From assembly GCA_964400125.1 (NCBI GenBank), contig CAYNSR010000010.1, forward strand, positions 1 to 64,000: a stretch of DNA of 64,000 nt, given 5' to 3'. The DNA comes from Micavibrio sp964400125. Its GTDB lineage: Bacteria > Pseudomonadota > Alphaproteobacteria > Micavibrionales > Micavibrionaceae. Shown piece by piece: positions 61,372 to 64,000 of this stretch (positions within the stretch are counted from its first letter, which is position 1; every line of letters starts with the position of its first letter). The notes beneath the pieces are model-generated. The model was not told the origin of the DNA, ran no database searches, and was given only the letters and a program-made list of their open reading frames with translations. Position numbers and translations under genes: made by a program.

Positions 61372-61402
61372 CTATGTAGGCGAATTTCGGGAAAAATTCA
61401 AG
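61372..61402 (-). promoter_or_regulatory. RpoH (sigma-32) type promoter of groESL
   Basis: Read on the minus strand: CTTG (61402-61399), 18 nt, then CCTACATAG (61380-61372). This fits the alphaproteobacterial sigma-32 pattern CTTG-N17/18-CYTATnT with small deviations. Immediately followed by the CIRCE element, giving dual heat-shock control. Confidence 0.7.
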
Positions 61403-61523
61403 CGTTCTATACACCCATCCGGCGGAAACATTAATAATTTTGCAATATCCCTGTGCGAGAATTTAAGGGCAGAAAAGGATTTTTTGCGGCCAAACGGGCT
61501 TACAGGCAGGGGAGTATTGATCG

Positions 61524-61790
61524 ATGGCAGATCTGGGCGTTCAGTTAATCCGGGATTATCGTCTTACCACAGCGGAAATCATCTACCACCTGCCCGACTA
61601 CCCCGAACTGCTGCAATCCTATATCTGGCAAGAATACGACATGGCGCCACAATTTCCCGTGCTGAACAAGTTCCTGCATTTCTGGACACTTAATCTGGAC
61701 GGAAAACTCCATTCCGTCTATGTCGCCAGCCAGCGCATCATCACCCCCGGCGAAGTAAAAATCTACGGCACCGAATTTACCCTGCAATAG
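61524..61790 (+). CDS. usg: Usg family protein
   Basis: 88-residue protein of the Usg family, known from its gene upstream of trpF in Caulobacter but of unknown function. The characteristic sequence LTTAEIIYHLPDYPELLQSY, WQEYDMAP and FLHFWTLNLDG is present. GGGGAG about ten bases before ATG. Not linked to trpF here. It is divergent from groES and convergent with the ferredoxin gene (10 nt between stops). Confidence 0.88.
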   Translation: MADLGVQLIRDYRLTTAEIIYHLPDYPELLQSYIWQEYDMAPQFPVLNKFLHFWTLNLDGKLHSVYVASQRIITPGEVKIYGTEFTLQ

Positions 61791-61800
61791 TTTTTGCCGC

Positions 61801-62124
61801 CTATTCCGGATTGGGCGCGATCAGGACGCGCAGCCCATCAAGGGCTTCCGTCATAACGATCTGGCATGATAGTCGGGAATTTTCCTGAACCTGCAGGGCC
61901 GAATCGAGCATGACCTCTTCCTCTTCGCCCATGGGCGGTACGCGGCCTGCCCATTCCGGCGCGATATAGACATGGCATGTCGCGCAACAACACGCCCCGC
62001 CGCATTCCGCCTTCAGCGGGAAACCGTAATCGCGCAGAATTTCCATGACCTGCCACCCTTCCAGCGCCTCAAGCGTATGGTCCGTCCCGTCGCTATGGGT
62101 GACGTTCAGAGTCAGTGTTTTCAT
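61801..62124 (-). CDS. 2Fe-2S ferredoxin (adrenodoxin type)
   Basis: 107-residue electron carrier. Cluster motif C-x5-C-x2-C in ECGGACCCATCHVY, with the fourth Cys near residue 86 (RLSCQIV); the ending GLRVLIAPNP is typical of ISC-type or P450-system ferredoxins. It lies in the same strand as a membrane protein and a ferredoxin-NADP reductase, so the three may form an electron-transfer unit. Confidence 0.92.
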   Translation of the reverse strand: MKTLTLNVTHSDGTDHTLEALEGWQVMEILRDYGFPLKAECGGACCCATCHVYIAPEWAGRVPPMGEEEEVMLDSALQVQENSRLSCQIVMTEALDGLRVLIAPNPE

Positions 62125-62144
62125 GTTTCGATACTCTAAATAGG

Positions 62145-62972
62145 CTAAACGCTACGCAGCCGCGGCGTCATCATCTTTTTTAGTCCATACGCCGCCGCCA
62201 GCGTACTGAGTACCGCAATCACCGTATCGAAGACAACATGAAAAAGAACCATGACGACGCTCGGCAGCAGCGGCATCGGCGCGCCCGAATCGAGATGCGA
62301 AGACAGCAGGGCGGAAGACACCACCAGCAACAGCAAAATAATGGGAATCACGCTGACCAGCCAGACCCCCAGTAACCGGATCGAGACCTGCATACTGTTC
62401 GGCGGGTTCATCAAGACCTGCGGCCTCAATCCTGCCGCCACCGGGATATAGAGGAAGATAAACCGGAATCCCCAGATCGTCAGGAAAATCAGCAACAACG
62501 CCACAAGCGCAATGCCCGGCGGGGTATCCCCCGGGATAGAGGGTGTTTCCACGGCAGCGGTCTGGGCCGAGGTGAGAATCGCCTTGAACCCCGCCAGCAG
62601 GAATTTGATAACGACGTAAAACAGTGTTCCCGCCGTGATGCCGTAAACGCGGTCTTGCAGCATCTGGTGGTCGAGCACCGGATCGCCGCTAGGGCGGAAG
62701 GGCCAGCGCTGGTCATAAAACACCAGCCGGATCAGATGCGCCAGCATCCACCCTTCGGCGAAATATGCAGGCAACAACACCAGCGCCGAACGAATAAAAT
62801 CAGCTTGCCAACCGACCAGCAGCAAAATCATGAAGCAGATGAGCTTCACCAGCACCGGCACGGCGGCAATCCGCAACAGATATTCCCGTTCCCGCCAGAG
62901 CGTGCGGTAACCAAAATCGATGCAATCGATCACATCAATCGCCTCGCGGGGCGCGGGTTCAGGCGGCTTCAT
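62145..62972 (-). CDS. Polytopic membrane protein of unknown function
   Basis: From ATG 62972 a 275-residue protein with about six hydrophobic segments (near 35-60, 65-90, 115-140, 160-185, 200-230, 240-262). An early WREREYLLRIAAVPVLVK segment precedes the first helix. No family recognised. It overlaps the reductase stop by 14 nt and ends 20 nt before the ferredoxin start, so it belongs to that transcription unit. Confidence 0.65.
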   Translation of the reverse strand: MKPPEPAPREAIDVIDCIDFGYRTLWREREYLLRIAAVPVLVKLICFMILLLVGWQADFIRSALVLLPAYFAEGWMLAHLIRLVFYDQRWPFRPSGDPVLDHQMLQDRVYGITAGTLFYVVIKFLLAGFKAILTSAQTAAVETPSIPGDTPPGIALVALLLIFLTIWGFRFIFLYIPVAAGLRPQVLMNPPNSMQVSIRLLGVWLVSVIPIILLLLVVSSALLSSHLDSGAPMPLLPSVVMVLFHVVFDTVIAVLSTLAAAYGLKKMMTPRLRSV

Positions 62973-64000
62973 TCTGACGCACCCCGAGTTTTGATTGAAG
63001 GTCACTGGACGATGTCGTGTACTGGAATCTCAGCTTCCGTTCCGGATAGACGTAACGGAACGCCTGCTGCGCCATGAGTGCCGCTTCATGAAAGCCGGAC
63101 AGAATCAGCTTGAGCTTGCCGGGATAATGGTTGATATCCCCGATGGCAAAAATTCCGGGCGTTGCCGTTTCGAATTTCTCGGTATCGACCGGCACCAGAT
63201 TTTCGTGCAGGTTCAGGCCGAAATCACCGATTGGCCCCAGTTTCATCGTCAGTCCGTAAAACGCCAGCAGGCAATCGGCCTCGATACTGTATTCCCCGCG
63301 CTCTTTTGATTGTAACGATACGGTGTGTAATTGTCCGTTAGCCCCTGAAAGCGCTGTGATATTTGCAATTTCAAGCGTCATTTTTTTGGAGGCGACCAGA
63401 GCCCGCATTTTATTGATACTGTCCGGAGCGGCGCGAAAATCATCGCGGCGGTGAACCAGCGTTACGGAGGCGGCAACGGGTTGCAGGTTAAGCGTCCAGT
63501 CAAGCGCGGAATCCCCGCCCCCGGCGATCACCAGATGTTTGCCGTGGAATTGTTCCATCTTGCGGACCGCATAAAAGACCGAGCGCCCCTCATAGGCATC
63601 GATCCCCGGGATAGCCGGTTTTTTCGGCACGAAGGACCCGCCGCCAGCGGCAATCACCACCACCTTCGCGTCGATCATCGTCCCGGTATCGGTCGTGATC
63701 CGCCATGTGCCATCCTCACGCTTTTCAAGCGCTGCGGCCATCTGGCCGAAATGAAAGACCGGATGGAACGGCCTGATCTGTTCCATCAGCCGGTCGGTCA
63801 ATTCCTGCCCGGTCACAACCGGCAAAGCCGGGATATCGTAAATCGGTTTTTCCGGGTAAAGCTCGGCGCATTGCCCCCCCGGGCGATCAAGGATATCGAC
63901 CAGATGCGCCTTGAGATCGAGCAGCCCCAGTTCAAAGACCGCGAACAAGCCGACCGGTCCTGCACCGATAATCACCACATCCGTTTTATGGAGGTTTTCC
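62959..64000 (-). CDS. Ferredoxin-NADP(+) reductase, thioredoxin-reductase-like (partial, 5' end beyond window)
   Basis: Flavoprotein moving electrons between NADPH and ferredoxin. FAD-binding DVVIIGAGPVGLFAVFELG, RPGGQCAELYPEKPIYDIPA, the NADPH-binding VIAGGGDSALDWTLNL and a C-terminal FAIGDINHYPGKLKLI match the YumC-type FNR2 family (no CxxC, so not thioredoxin reductase). The frame is still open at the window edge (reading ENLHKTD before the FAD motif), so the true start lies outside. It heads the unit with the membrane protein and ferredoxin. Confidence 0.92.
   Translation of the reverse strand, partial: ENLHKTDVVIIGAGPVGLFAVFELGLLDLKAHLVDILDRPGGQCAELYPEKPIYDIPALPVVTGQELTDRLMEQIRPFHPVFHFGQMAAALEKREDGTWRITTDTGTMIDAKVVVIAAGGGSFVPKKPAIPGIDAYEGRSVFYAVRKMEQFHGKHLVIAGGGDSALDWTLNLQPVAASVTLVHRRDDFRAAPDSINKMRALVASKKMTLEIANITALSGANGQLHTVSLQSKERGEYSIEADCLLAFYGLTMKLGPIGDFGLNLHENLVPVDTEKFETATPGIFAIGDINHYPGKLKLILSGFHEAALMAQQAFRYVYPERKLRFQYTTSSSDLQSKLGVRQNEAA

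Overview
The window reads as part of a chromosome of a free-living or predatory/epibiotic-type alphaproteobacterium. Supporting signs are the order rpsT-dnaA-dnaN-recF-gyrB, a Usg-family gene, an RpoH-type promoter of the alphaproteobacterial form (CTTG-N18-CCTACATAG) next to a CIRCE operator at groESL, the pal-cpoB-tilS-ftsH-glmM string, and an adrenodoxin-type ferredoxin. The combination of Dot/Icm-type coupling genes with an otherwise ordinary alphaproteobacterial chromosome would fit a Micavibrio-like lineage, but that placement is inference only. Genes are densely packed, with many 1-10 nt same-strand overlaps and several convergent pairs overlapping at their 3' ends.

Layout. 1-314: a MITE-like dispersed repeat. 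315-6842 (minus): pal, cpoB, tilS, ftsH, a small membrane protein and glmM, i.e. envelope constriction, tRNA-Ile lysidine synthesis, membrane proteolysis and peptidoglycan precursor supply. 7109-12684 (minus): SirB1-like protein, BON lipoprotein, an ECF sigma factor translationally overlapped by a membrane-anchored von Willebrand A protein (candidate anti-sigma/sensor), yraN and rsmI; lpoA diverges from rsmI. 14245-16492: inverted repeat, TetR regulator with an A/T palindrome, MscS channel. 16507-20424: FkbM methyltransferase, then an AhpC/AhpD peroxide module divergent from oxyR with two OxyR-type ATAG-N7-CTAT sites, then trhO. 20509-24337: membrane protein and a wecA-like/glycosyltransferase/galE operon. 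24396-31578: Flp pilin, mnmC, a secreted protein, an M3 oligopeptidase, an XRE regulator, a methyltransferase and a small hypothetical. 31575-36411: glycosyltransferase, arginase, and a gmd-fcl-manC GDP-fucose operon. 36498-39743: fatty-acid hydroxylase family protein, small membrane and His/Cys-rich proteins, a response regulator followed by an Hpt-like protein lacking its histidine, and a double CDGSH protein. 39802-45856: an orphan lectin-like protein and a DotM-X-DotL-pilin-like locus. 45857-58032 (minus): argS, a YcxB-like protein, gyrB, an EamA transporter, recF, dnaN, dnaA, a candidate origin/regulatory region, rpsT and mutM. 58197-64000: an exosortase-associated-type acyltransferase, groEL and groES separated by a long palindrome, usg, ferredoxin, a membrane protein and a ferredoxin-NADP reductase running off the right edge.

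The most interesting items are the DotM/DotL coupling-complex locus without its secretion core, the ECF sigma/vWA pair, the histidine-less Hpt with its receiver partner, and a family of long palindromic repeats placed inside the dnaA-dnaN and groES-groEL intergenic gaps. I saw no rRNA, tRNA, CRISPR array, integrase or transposase gene. All family calls come from reading motifs by eye; no database search was run.
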